Assembly: GCF_043099315.1 (NCBI RefSeq)
Contig: NZ_CP170746.1
Reading direction: 5' to 3' (one strand)
DNA length: 64,000 nucleotides
Origin: Chlorogloeopsis fritschii
GTDB taxonomy: Bacteria; Cyanobacteriota; Cyanobacteriia; Cyanobacteriales; Nostocaceae
Translations under genes and position numbers: made by a program
Shown here: in pieces, positions 26,056 through 34,436 of the stretch
Layout: every line of letters starts with the position of its first letter
How positions within the stretch are numbered: position 1 is the stretch's first letter
Notes under the pieces: generated by a model
Seen by the model: only the letters and a program-made list of their open reading frames with translations
Databases searched by the model: none
Told to the model about the DNA's origin: nothing

Positions 26056-26157
26056 GATGTCAATTCTGCATTAGGATAATCAACGTCAAAACAAAAGGTC
26101 ATAATAATACTTGTCTCCTGAACGAACTGGATGGTCAGTAGGGAGAAAGTCCTGCTA

Positions 26158-26180
26158 GGAGCTAGTGTAGCCCTAGCTCC
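26158..26180. other. Perfect hairpin downstream of the TnpB element
   Basis: GGAGCTAG-tgtagcc-CTAGCTCC, an 8-bp perfect stem, in the 818-bp spacer between the TnpB element and coaR. No T-run follows. Neighbouring sequence also carries GGGAG/CTCCC pairs. Function unknown; possibly an RNA structure or a piece of another element. Confidence 0.45.
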
Positions 26181-26557
26181 CTAGTGGGCTATTGGTGCTT
26201 GATACTATGACTCAGACTAAATTTCCTTTGCAATCTTTGGAGTAGAGCTAAGGTTGTTCAAAACTTACCTCACACACGCTGCTCCAGCTTCTAGAAAAAC
26301 TTTTTCAAGATTGAACCGGAGAGTTATTTTCAGCTTAAACGATGTTATCTGGTTATATGTGTTTGGTTTAACCCCTCTTTCCAATCTAGACATTGTTGTG
26401 ATTAGCAGTTAAAAAGTGCTCTAGCAAAGGCTTGCACTCAACTTTGCCAGTGCTGGAATTTAATTTTATTAAATTAAAAGGATGTCAAAATTAATTATAG
26501 CGGTTCTCGTATACATGAAGTACATATGAACGTAGGATAGAGTCTGTAACTAGAAGT

Positions 26558-26590
26558 CAGAACGTTTACCTATTTTACGTTCTGTTTTTG
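26558..26590 (+). terminator. Rho-independent terminator-like hairpin
   Basis: CAGAACGT (26558-26565) pairs with ACGTTCTG (26577-26584), followed by TTTTT. It lies between the TnpB element and coaR, so it could end a transcript that reads in from the TnpB side. The rest of 26181-26883 is AT-rich with no gene; the coaR promoter must be near its end. Confidence 0.6.
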
Positions 26591-26883
26591 GAGTTTCCAG
26601 CAAAACCGATTATATTCAATTGAGACTTTCGCTCAAACACAAATGCAACATTTTTTGAGTGCAAAATAGCGACAACACTTTTTTTCATCACTTGATCATA
26701 ACTTTTTAAGTGACTTTTGTAAAACCAGCAAATACATAAAAAAATTCAATTTTTGAAGAGAAAAATATTTTGTTTCATTTGAGTAACTCATTTAGATCAG
26801 TTGATTTGTTCAACGAATTCCCAACTAATTTCGATTGAAAAGTTGTTAATAATACAATTGATTAATCTTATAACTTGAGGAAG

Positions 26884-28026
26884 ATGAAAGCTCGTTGCTT
26901 AACTATTAAAGAACTAACTGAGGCGGTTGGAGGTGGAATAACACCCCGGATGGTACGTCATTACCATCAATTAGGATTATTACCTCAACCAATGCGATCG
27001 CCTGGCAACTACCGCCTCTACACTCAAACAGATGTAAATCGATTGCAACGGATTGTAGCGCTCAAACAACAAGGCTTCCAACTGAACCATATTCGCCACA
27101 TTCTAGCTGTGGAGCTAGAAGCAGACACAACTATAGAAACGCGATTAATTGCGTCTTTACAGCAGCAATATCGAGCAGTTATGCAACAAATGTCCCAACT
27201 ACGGCAAACTGCTTCTGCACTAGAAAGTTTATTGGGGCGCGATCGCAATTGCCAACTTATACAAGCTGAAGTACTAGCACAACTCAAGTTACTGGAAGTA
27301 GAAACTAAGGTGGGAGTAGGGCAGTTAGAAAAACTCTGGAGTGGCTTGGATGCTAACGTTCACGCTCATCCAGAAGATTTTCATGAATCACTACAATATT
27401 TACTACCGGATCTGTGTGATCGCCCTGTCATCGAACAAGACTTAATATCAAAGCTGGTGTTGGCTTGTGGAGATGTGAGTTTAGCGTCTTTTGTCAGGTT
27501 GCATCCTGAGGCGATCGCTGCCAGCCGGGAAGCTTTTAAGTCAGGATGTCCAATTATTGCAGACATTTCTACAGTTGCAGGTGCCTTGGATCAAACACGA
27601 TTAATTCATCTGGGATGCCGGATTGAAACTTTGATTGACAATCCGCATATCACCACAGCAAAAGAAGCAGAACTTGCTTTTTGGCAGGAGCGGAAATGGC
27701 GAGAAAAATTACAGCAACTCGAAAAAGGTTGCGTGCTGATAGTAGGCTATGCGCCTTCAGTGTTGCTGGCAATTTGTGAAGCGATCGCCGAGCAGCAAAT
27801 TCAACCTGCATTGGTAATTGGTATGCCCATTGGCTTTAGTCATGCTCCCGCAGCCAAACGACAGCTGATGCAAACAAGTATTGCTTGGATTACAATTGAA
27901 GGAACTTTGGGAGGAGGTTTGTTAGCAGCTACAGCCTTGAATGCTCTGGTTGAGTCAGTAATTGATAAACCTGAGTGCCATTGTTATCTAAGTAAACTTC
28001 CTGGACAGCAAAATAAAGCAAAATAG
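26884..28026 (+). CDS. coaR: CoaR-like cobalt-sensing MerR regulator fused to precorrin isomerase
   Basis: About 380 residues. The N-terminal MerR winged-helix (about 1-75; ITPRMVRHYHQLGLLPQ, NYRLYTQTDVNRLQRI) and dimerisation helices are followed by a precorrin-8x methylmutase (CobH/CbiC)-like domain (about 170-365; IIADISTVAGALD, VLIVGYAPSVLLAI, VIGMPIGF). It ends with a Cys-His-Cys motif (PECHCYLSKL), the cobalt site known in Synechocystis CoaR, where the protein activates the cobalt exporter gene coaT. No coaT lies next to it here. The ATG at 26884, shortly after GAGGA, is preferred over an upstream TTG. Confidence 0.88.
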   Translation: MKARCLTIKELTEAVGGGITPRMVRHYHQLGLLPQPMRSPGNYRLYTQTDVNRLQRIVALKQQGFQLNHIRHILAVELEADTTIETRLIASLQQQYRAVMQQMSQLRQTASALESLLGRDRNCQLIQAEVLAQLKLLEVETKVGVGQLEKLWSGLDANVHAHPEDFHESLQYLLPDLCDRPVIEQDLISKLVLACGDVSLASFVRLHPEAIAASREAFKSGCPIIADISTVAGALDQTRLIHLGCRIETLIDNPHITTAKEAELAFWQERKWREKLQQLEKGCVLIVGYAPSVLLAICEAIAEQQIQPALVIGMPIGFSHAPAAKRQLMQTSIAWITIEGTLGGGLLAATALNALVESVIDKPECHCYLSKLPGQQNKAK

Positions 28027-28044
28027 TCTTTTACCTTCTGCCTT

Positions 28045-28704
28045 CTATTTAATTCCTTCAAAAGGCCCAAGAAAAGTTGGCAAGGGACGAGTAACATGAA
28101 CTTCCCACAATGCCTTAAGAGTAGATATCACCTCACGCAGATTATAGTACATGATTGTTTGAGGACGATAACTTTCCCAGTCTGGTGTTCCGAGAGCGAT
28201 CGCATCTACACCCAACTGACGGCAAGTGTAAACTGCACGAGGTAAATGAAAGCTCTGAGTAACTAAAACTGCTTGTTCAACACCAAAAATTTCTTTAGCG
28301 CGATAACAACTTTCATAGGTGCTAAAACCCGCATAATCAAGGGTAACATCTTCAACTGGTACACCTCGTTCTGTGGCGTAACGCTGCATCACCGTCACTT
28401 CATCGTAGTCATCGCTGCTATTGTCACCAGTCATCAATAGTTTTTGCACTCGCCCCAACTTGTAAAGTTCAACAGCAGCTGTGATGCGATCGCTTAACAT
28501 TGGTGATGGCGTACCATCTGGGTAAACTCCTGCACCTAAGACAATAGCAACGCGCTGTACCGGAACTTCTGTTGGGTTTGTGTAGCGATGGCTACTAGTA
28601 ACTGTCTTGACATAAAAGTTCAGCCCCAGGGTTGTTATGATTGCGCTTAATGGTAGTAACCACAATAGAAGTCGCCAGTGGAGCAAAAACCATTTAGGTA
28701 GCAT
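28045..28704 (-). CDS. SanA/YdcF-family membrane-anchored protein (DUF218)
   Basis: A 219-residue protein. One N-terminal membrane helix (LLLWLLPLSAIITTLGLNFYV) is followed by a DUF218 domain: VAIVLGAGVYPDGTPSPMLSDR, KLLMTGDNSSDDYDEVTVM, YAGFSTYESCYRAKEIFG, VLVTQSFHLPRAVYTC. This is the SanA/ElyC group linked to envelope integrity and vancomycin exclusion in E. coli; biochemical activity is not firmly known. It converges on coaR with only 18 bp between them. Start at the ATG at 28704. Confidence 0.87.
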   Translation of the reverse strand: MLPKWFLLHWRLLLWLLPLSAIITTLGLNFYVKTVTSSHRYTNPTEVPVQRVAIVLGAGVYPDGTPSPMLSDRITAAVELYKLGRVQKLLMTGDNSSDDYDEVTVMQRYATERGVPVEDVTLDYAGFSTYESCYRAKEIFGVEQAVLVTQSFHLPRAVYTCRQLGVDAIALGTPDWESYRPQTIMYYNLREVISTLKALWEVHVTRPLPTFLGPFEGIK

Positions 28705-28842
28705 ATTTTTGTATTGTTAGGACAATTCTGTTTTAGCAATGGATGTGGTATTGATGGCAATGTTGTGGTGAAGTTTAATCTTTTTACAAAGTCTGTTATT
28801 CAAAATTAGTTTGAATCACATATTGCATCTAGGCTATTGTCC

Positions 28843-28924
28843 GCCAAGAAATAAATTTCTTGGCTAAAAGCTAAAGTCAGTTTTAACTGACTTGAACTAT
28901 AAGCCTGGAAATTTATTTCCAGGC
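28843..28924. repeat. REP-type triple hairpin near the RAYT gene
   Basis: Three palindromes in a row: GCCAAGAAAT/ATTTCTTGGC, AGTCAGTT/AACTGACT, and GCCTGGAAAT/ATTTCCAGGC, joined by 'agctaa' and 'ctataa' linkers. The same alternation of a 'GCCAAGAA' or 'GCCAGG' stem with an 'AGTC...GACT' stem is seen at 16.53, 29.19 and 29.84 kb. Confidence 0.75.
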
Positions 28925-29188
28925 GTTTTAGGGGTAAGCTGGAAGATTTGATTTGACAAAAAAGAAGTGCAAAATAGTAATCTAAATTTTTGATTTAATA
29001 TTCAGTACATTTCCCATAGTAGTTTTGACAATAAATCTCTATCTTAGTTTATAGATAGATACTAACTTATCTATAAAATGGTGGAATCAATAAATTTTGC
29101 AATCCCGTTATTTTTAAAGCAAGTAAATTTAATTGAAGAGGAAATTAAAGAAAAAGTTTAATATTTAATTTAAATCATATTGTCAATA

Positions 29189-29240
29189 CGCCAGGAACTT
29201 TAAGTTCTTGGCTGATAGCTAAAGTCTATTAAAATGGACT
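29189..29240. repeat. REP-type double hairpin, left of the RAYT gene
   Basis: GCCAGGAACTT-t-AAGTTCTTGGC, then 'tgatagctaa', then AGTCTATT-aaa-ATGGACT. It lies 130 bp before the transposase gene. The rest of the 28705-29369 spacer is AT-rich without a gene. Confidence 0.72.
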
Positions 29241-29369
29241 AGGATGGTTTTCTATGTATGTTGTAGTCATTCATTTTAAAAGAGCTTTAACTAGAAAATA
29301 GATATTGTTAATACCTGATAGATAATATTTACAAAAAGCAAAAATCAATCTTCATTAAATCAAAAATTA

Positions 29370-29810
29370 ATGGCACTTTGGCGAGTATACTATCATCTAG
29401 TTTGGGCTACAAAAGAACGTTTACCTTTAATAAAACTTGAATTAGAAGATTCTCTTTACCATTATATTATCGGTAAAGCCGACAGTAATAGTAGTATTGT
29501 TCATGCTATAGGTGGCATGGAAGATCATGTTCATCTAGTGGTTTCTATTCCTCCTCGTATATCTATTGCTGGTTTTGTCAAAAATATAAAAGGTAGTAGC
29601 TCCCATTATATAAATCACACTTTATTCCCTAATTATCATAAATTTGCATGGCAAGAGGGATATGGTGTATTTTCTTTGGGAAGTAAGCAACTAGATCAAG
29701 CGATCGCTTATGTACACAATCAAAAAACACATCACTTACAGCAAACAGCTATTCCATCTTTAGAAATCGTGAAACACCAAGATGATGCCCCGTCAGTTTA
29801 CCAGAAGTAA
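29370..29810 (+). CDS. REP-associated tyrosine transposase-like (IS200/Y1_Tnp)
   Basis: A 146-residue single-strand transposase of the HUH/Y1 superfamily. The HUH motif is His53-Val-His55 (EDHVHLVVSIPP) and the catalytic Tyr is about Y114 (DQAIAYVHNQKTHH). Other family blocks are YYHLVWATKERLPLI, IKGSSSHYINH and FAWQEGYGVFSLG. REP-type palindromes lie at 28.84, 29.19 and 29.84 kb on both sides, the layout of a REP-associated tyrosine transposase rather than an ordinary IS with tnpB. Length is normal and the frame intact. Confidence 0.85.
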   Translation: MALWRVYYHLVWATKERLPLIKLELEDSLYHYIIGKADSNSSIVHAIGGMEDHVHLVVSIPPRISIAGFVKNIKGSSSHYINHTLFPNYHKFAWQEGYGVFSLGSKQLDQAIAYVHNQKTHHLQQTAIPSLEIVKHQDDAPSVYQK

Positions 29811-29843
29811 TTCTTATCATTACAACTAATTAAAATAGGATTT

Positions 29844-29890
29844 GTAGTCCGTTTTAACGGACTTCAGCTATGAGCCAGGGGTTTAAACCT
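29844..29890. repeat. REP-type double hairpin, right of the RAYT gene
   Basis: AGTCCGTT-tt-AACGGACT, then 'tcagctatgagccagg', then GGTTTAAACC. The second palindrome overlaps the last codons of gatD, which ends at 29883, so this copy may also shape the 3' end of the gatD transcript. Confidence 0.7.
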
Positions 29891-30704
29891 TAGCCGCAGC
29901 AGGTGTTGCCACACTAACTTTCAATCGCTTAAACATTGCTTCCCGTCCTTGCATTGCCAAGGTATCATCTAAAGGTGACAGCGCGATCGCTTGTTGATAC
30001 TTTAATCGCAATGCAGTTTGAATTAACCAATCTGCTACAAAAGGATTTTTTGGCAACAGCGGCCCGTGAGAATAGGTAGCAATGGCATTCTGATAAAATA
30101 CCCCTTCTGTGCCATCTTCACCATTGTTGCCCAAGCCGTAAACCACACGTCCTAGTGCTTCTACTTTTCCTAATTTAGTACGTCCGCCGTGATTTTCAAA
30201 TCCAATCAAGTAAGGTGTCGCACCGCCTAGCATTTTTTTCAAATCCTGCACTAGACGAGAAGCTGTCACTTCCACAACCAAATTCCCAATACAGCGCCGG
30301 ACATTTTCCCCTGGATGCACTGATACAATATCCAATATTCCCAAGCCTTGAATGCGTTGTCCAAAGCCTGGTTCGTAATAGTGCCCTAGTAATTGGGGTG
30401 AGCCGCAAGTAAACACGCCAGGAGTACCATTTTCGATTTTCTCCCGCATTGCTTCTGCTTTTGCACCTTGCAAGTCGCGCATGACGATTTCTTGTTGACG
30501 ATCTTGTGCGCCACCGCCGACGATTAAATCTACCGAACGTATATCATCTGCTGTCGCATTCCGATCTAGAGGCAGCACCTTAACATTGTACCCACGCCAC
30601 AAACAACGGCGTTCTAAGACAATGACATTGCCGCGATCGCCATAGGTACTCATCAGGGTTGGATACAACCAACCAATAGTTAATTCAATTTGCTGATTAC
30701 TCAT
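29883..30704 (-). CDS. gatD: Lipid II isoglutaminyl synthase, glutaminase subunit GatD
   Basis: A 273-residue CobB/CobQ-like glutamine amidotransferase. It supplies ammonia from glutamine to MurT, which amidates the D-Glu of the peptidoglycan stem peptide on lipid II. The nucleophile is Cys100 in GVFTCGSPQLLG and a candidate catalytic His is in FENHGGRTKLGK; IGWLYPTLMSTYGDRGN and LIVGGGAQDRQQ are typical. murT lies 740 bp upstream on the same strand, but a small opposite-strand gene sits between them, so the usual murT-gatD operon is interrupted. Length is normal. Confidence 0.92.
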   Translation of the reverse strand: MSNQQIELTIGWLYPTLMSTYGDRGNVIVLERRCLWRGYNVKVLPLDRNATADDIRSVDLIVGGGAQDRQQEIVMRDLQGAKAEAMREKIENGTPGVFTCGSPQLLGHYYEPGFGQRIQGLGILDIVSVHPGENVRRCIGNLVVEVTASRLVQDLKKMLGGATPYLIGFENHGGRTKLGKVEALGRVVYGLGNNGEDGTEGVFYQNAIATYSHGPLLPKNPFVADWLIQTALRLKYQQAIALSPLDDTLAMQGREAMFKRLKVSVATPAAAKV

Positions 30705-30971
30705 AATTCCTCACTATTCATAAACTTTTCTAAACTAAAATTTCAAATCTGCTCTCGTTTTACATCATAAATAAAATAAACCTTATTTTTCTTAACTATT
30801 TTCTTTTAAATTTGTAATTAATTATCCATAGTTAAGTTTGATCAAAAATAAAGAAACCCTAATATTATAGTTTGTAATTTTGACAAAGTATGTCACTATG
30901 AGTAAAACGCTTTCTGTATATCTACAAACTACAGATAGCAGTAGATTGATTTCACGACCAGGGAATTTCAC

Positions 30972-31373
30972 ATGGATTGTAAAACTGCAACGTTAGTCTA
31001 CCAAAGTGAGAATCATCTAGAAAAAATTCGGGAGATTTTTCCAGAAGCTTGGGCATTTTTAGAGGAAGTATCTTGGGCATACGTTCAGAACAAGTCAGAT
31101 AAATTCGATGCTGCTGTTAAGGAATTAGTTGGTAAAACACCTTTTAAATTTAGAATGGTGCACCGTGACGATAGGGATCAACTTACAAAAGACCTTTCTG
31201 ATTTATTAGGAGATATTACCTCAAGATTACTGCTAGAAAAATATTTTTCCAAATTAGTCGGTCAATCTGTATTTTTTAGTACAATTTGTTGTAACAGTCA
31301 TCTCACTTCTGACCACGAATTAACCTTGGAAGAGGTTTTACCATTACAGCGAGCAGCAGTGAAATTGCAATAA
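30972..31373 (+). CDS. Conserved hypothetical protein (133 aa)
   Basis: Not recognised by family name. The 133-residue protein is soluble, mildly helical and without a signal. Features visible: a helical N-terminus (LEKIREIFPEAWAFLEEVSWAYVQ), a basic/acidic middle (FKFRMVHRDDRDQLTKDLSDLLGD), two adjacent Cys (TICCNSH) and a C-terminal helix. It lies between gatD and murT on the opposite strand. Codon use is like its neighbours. The only support for coding is a clean frame and ATG, with no ribosome site obvious. Confidence 0.6.
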   Translation: MDCKTATLVYQSENHLEKIREIFPEAWAFLEEVSWAYVQNKSDKFDAAVKELVGKTPFKFRMVHRDDRDQLTKDLSDLLGDITSRLLLEKYFSKLVGQSVFFSTICCNSHLTSDHELTLEEVLPLQRAAVKLQ

Positions 31374-31446
31374 GTAATAGCTAATAGTTAATGGTTAATT
31401 GTTAATGGTAAAAATAAGATTAGCCATTAGCTATTAGCCATTAGCC

Positions 31447-32787
31447 CTATCGAATTTTCTTACCTGTTAGTGCTTCTCGCACATCTAGCATGGCTGTGTA
31501 AGTAGGCAAGATATGTAAAGTTTCGTTATCTGGTGTATGTTCTAAGGCGATCGCTAGAGCTTGGCGTAAATCTTCTTCGACAATCAAATTGAAATTACTC
31601 TCGGCAGTCTTTTGGCTGTAATGCAGACGTAGCGCCATATCATAGACGCGATCGCCACTTACTACTAAAGTTCCTCCCCGTTCAACTAATTTTTCTGTAT
31701 CTACATCCCAAATCCAGGATACGTCTTCTCCATCTTGAATGCGATCGTTTAATACTAAGAGTGTTGTTTTGTCGCTGCTTTGGGTAACGACTCTAATTGT
31801 TTCATTAGTACCCACAGGATTTTTTGATAATAAAATCCGTACCTGCTTACCGTTAATTTTCAACTCTTCAGCACGACCAAAAGCTGGTTGGAAGTTTGGT
31901 ATAGTTTCACGGATAGTAGCTTCATTAATTCCCAATTCTATGGCAGCAGTAGCAGCTGCTAAAGTATTGTATTTGTTATACAAGCCAATCAGAATTTGCG
32001 GCCATGTGGCACTATTAAGAGTTGGTTCGCTTCTAGTAAAGCCACAACTTGGACAGGTATATTCACCCATATGAGATAAATAAACACCTTTGTAGTTTAA
32101 GGCGTGTCCGCATTTAGGACAGTAGATAGAATCGACAGCATGGGGAATTGCTTCTAGATAGTGTTCTGGTTCGTTTAAACCAAAAAACGAGACTCGCTGC
32201 TGGGATAACTGCTGCCCAAGATGGCAAATTGTCGGATCGTCTGCATTAGCAACGATGATAGTTTCAGGGGGAAGAGTTGCGATCGCACGTGCCCAGCGCT
32301 TGCTGATGGTGTCTACTTCTCCATACCTATCTAGTTGATCGCGAAATAAGTTTAAACAGAGAATGAGCTTGGGTTGAATTGGTGCCAACACCCTGGGCAG
32401 GATATTTTCATCAACTTCTAAAATGGCGTAATCTACATCCAACTTTCCTACAAGGTTGCTACTTTCCATTAACGCTGTCATCAAGCCATTTTCTAGATTC
32501 GCACCTGTGGCATTGTGAGCAACGCAATAGCCTTGGCGTTCCAATATCTCGCGCAAAAACAGCGATGTAGTAGTTTTACCATTAGTACCAGCAACGAGAA
32601 TGATTCCGTTTTTAACTTGCTGACTCAATAATTGCAACAGACGCGGTTCTATGCGACGCGCGAGCGAACCAGGTAAAACTGACGCCGCACCCAAACGTAG
32701 CGATCGCACCATCAAAGTTACGCTTTTAGCTACTGACACAGCCAAGCCAAGCCGCAGTCTATTTATAAAATTAAATTTTTTTTCCAC
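31447..32787 (-). CDS. murT: Lipid II isoglutaminyl synthase, Mur ligase subunit MurT
   Basis: A 446-residue Mur ligase homologue that uses ATP to amidate the D-Glu carboxylate of lipid II with ammonia from GatD. The ATP loop is ILVAGTNGKTTTSLFL (about 65-77), a Cys4 zinc ribbon is CPKCGHALNYKG ... YTCPSCGFTR (about 220-260, typical of MurT), and ALTGKKIR closes the protein. DUF1727 (about 320-440) holds LSKNPVGTNETIRVV and the aspartate needed for transfer. Acts in cytoplasm on membrane-bound lipid II. It precedes gatD, interrupted by one opposite-strand gene. Confidence 0.92.
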   Translation of the reverse strand: MEKKFNFINRLRLGLAVSVAKSVTLMVRSLRLGAASVLPGSLARRIEPRLLQLLSQQVKNGIILVAGTNGKTTTSLFLREILERQGYCVAHNATGANLENGLMTALMESSNLVGKLDVDYAILEVDENILPRVLAPIQPKLILCLNLFRDQLDRYGEVDTISKRWARAIATLPPETIIVANADDPTICHLGQQLSQQRVSFFGLNEPEHYLEAIPHAVDSIYCPKCGHALNYKGVYLSHMGEYTCPSCGFTRSEPTLNSATWPQILIGLYNKYNTLAAATAAIELGINEATIRETIPNFQPAFGRAEELKINGKQVRILLSKNPVGTNETIRVVTQSSDKTTLLVLNDRIQDGEDVSWIWDVDTEKLVERGGTLVVSGDRVYDMALRLHYSQKTAESNFNLIVEEDLRQALAIALEHTPDNETLHILPTYTAMLDVREALTGKKIR

Positions 32788-33214
32788 ATCCGTATCCTAG
32801 TCTTTTGGTGGTTGCTAATTTATAGTTAACAGCTACTAATTTAATTTTGTGAGTTTAGCGAATCCTCACTAAAAAAGCCAGTCACCTACTGGCTATCAAC
32901 AAAGGGAAAATTGAACAGGGGGTAGGGTGTAGAGATAATTTTTCCCCCACACTGTGCGATGTGTAAAGATGCACTCGTTAATGAACTACTGAGAAACGAA
33001 TACCTAAAACACTGGTTGCGATCGTCTTGTGAACGGATGTGCCATATAAATTAACAAGTGCGTGCAACAAAACCGCTGCGATCGCTTGCTACACTACTGA
33101 GTTAATTCCACTAAAGTAAAACTGAAATATAAAAGATAAGAAAAGTCAAGTTCAGGCTAATGCATCTAATTTTTACCTATATATGGTCAAATAAATATGA
33201 TTAAAGGAGCGTTT
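32788..33214. other. Divergent spacer between murT and the liv genes
   Basis: About 430 bases. On the minus strand the murT leader carries a hairpin plus T-run (32871-32893). 'tgcgatcgtcttgtg...gctgcgatcgcttgc' (33017-33090) contains HIP1-like octamers. The transporter gene promoter lies in the last 150 bases, but no box is convincing. Confidence 0.45.
32871..32893 (-). terminator. Terminator-like hairpin in the murT leader
   Basis: On the minus strand, GCCAGT (32893-32888) pairs with ACTGGC (32882-32877), followed by TTTTTT (32876-32871). It stands about 85 bp before the murT start in the murT direction, where a terminator is unexpected. It may end antisense transcription or attenuate murT. 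Confidence 0.55.
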
Positions 33215-34429
33215 ATGAAAAAAATTACTGCTTGCACAACCGCATTATTAGCTGCTTACGCTGTATTGCTATCAGCCTGTGGAGGTACTAATAGTAATAC
33301 TAATACCAACACATCAACAAGCCAAGGTGTATCTGGCTCGATTCCCATCGGTATTGCCGTCGCACAGACTAGCAATGTAGCATTACTTGGTCAAGAACAA
33401 GTGAGTGGGGTAAAAATTGCTGAGAAATATTTCAACGCTCAAGGTGGTGTTAACGGTACACCGATTAAATTAGTGTTCCAAGATGCAGGTGGTGACGAAA
33501 ACAGTGCCATTAATGCTTTTCAAACATTGATTAACAAAGATAAGGTTGTGGGAATTGTTGGGCCGACCTTATCACAACAAGCCTTTAGTGCCAATCCTAT
33601 CGCCGATCGCGCTAAAGTACCAGTAGTTGGCCCCTCAAATACAGCTAATGGCGTTCCAGAAATTGGAGATTATGTTGCGCGTGTATCTGCACCCATTTCT
33701 GTGGTTGCTCCCAATGCTGTTAAGGCAGCGCTTAAACAGAACCCAAGCATTAAGAAAGTTGCGGTTTTCTATGCCCAAAATGATGCATACAGTAAATCTG
33801 AAACAGAGATTTTTCAGAAAACAGTTAAAGATTCAGGGCTGGATTTAGTCACAGTACAAAAGTTTCAAACTACGGATACAGATTTTCAAGCTCAAGCCAC
33901 CAATGCATTAAATTTAAAACCAGATTTAGTGATTATTTCCGGTTTAGCTGCTGATGGTGGAAATTTAGTGCGGCAATTGCGAGAATTAGGTTATAAAGGC
34001 ATAATTATTGGTGGTAATGGCTTGAATACTTCCAATGTCTTCAAAGTTTGTAAGAATTTTTGTGATGGCGTGATGATTGCCCAAGCCTATAGCCCCGAAC
34101 AACCTGGGGAAATTAATAAAGCATTTCGCCAAGCTTATCTACAGCAATATAAAACAGAACCACCACAATTTAGTGCCCAAGCTTTTACAGCGGTGCAGGT
34201 GTATGTAGATGCTTTAAAATCTTTAGATAAAAAGACCAAAATTAGCACTATTCCTCTCAATCAAGTGCGCACAGAGTTAAACAAAGAGTTATTAGCAGGA
34301 AAATATAATACTCCCTTAGGTGAAATTGCATTTACACCAAAAGGTGAGGTGATTCAAAAAGAGTTTTATATTGCCCAAATTAAAATGCAGCAGAATGGCA
34401 ATGATGGCAAATTTGCATATTTAAAATAG
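33215..34429 (+). CDS. Branched-chain/neutral amino-acid ABC transporter substrate-binding lipoprotein
   Basis: A 404-residue type I periplasmic binding protein of the LivJ/NatB kind. The lipoprotein signal is MKKITACTTALLAAYAVLLSAC with the Cys at residue 22. Periplasmic features are IPIGIAVAQTSNVALLGQEQ, GTPIKLVFQDAGGDENSAINAF, IVGPTLSQQAFSANPIADRA and PSNTANGVPE. A small-neutral or branched amino acid is the likely ligand. The ATG at 33215 is chosen over one at 33197 because AAAGGAG precedes it by five bases. The permease gene follows after 7 bp; no ATPase genes are nearby. Confidence 0.9.
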   Translation: MKKITACTTALLAAYAVLLSACGGTNSNTNTNTSTSQGVSGSIPIGIAVAQTSNVALLGQEQVSGVKIAEKYFNAQGGVNGTPIKLVFQDAGGDENSAINAFQTLINKDKVVGIVGPTLSQQAFSANPIADRAKVPVVGPSNTANGVPEIGDYVARVSAPISVVAPNAVKAALKQNPSIKKVAVFYAQNDAYSKSETEIFQKTVKDSGLDLVTVQKFQTTDTDFQAQATNALNLKPDLVIISGLAADGGNLVRQLRELGYKGIIIGGNGLNTSNVFKVCKNFCDGVMIAQAYSPEQPGEINKAFRQAYLQQYKTEPPQFSAQAFTAVQVYVDALKSLDKKTKISTIPLNQVRTELNKELLAGKYNTPLGEIAFTPKGEVIQKEFYIAQIKMQQNGNDGKFAYLK

Positions 34430-34436
34430 TTGCAAT

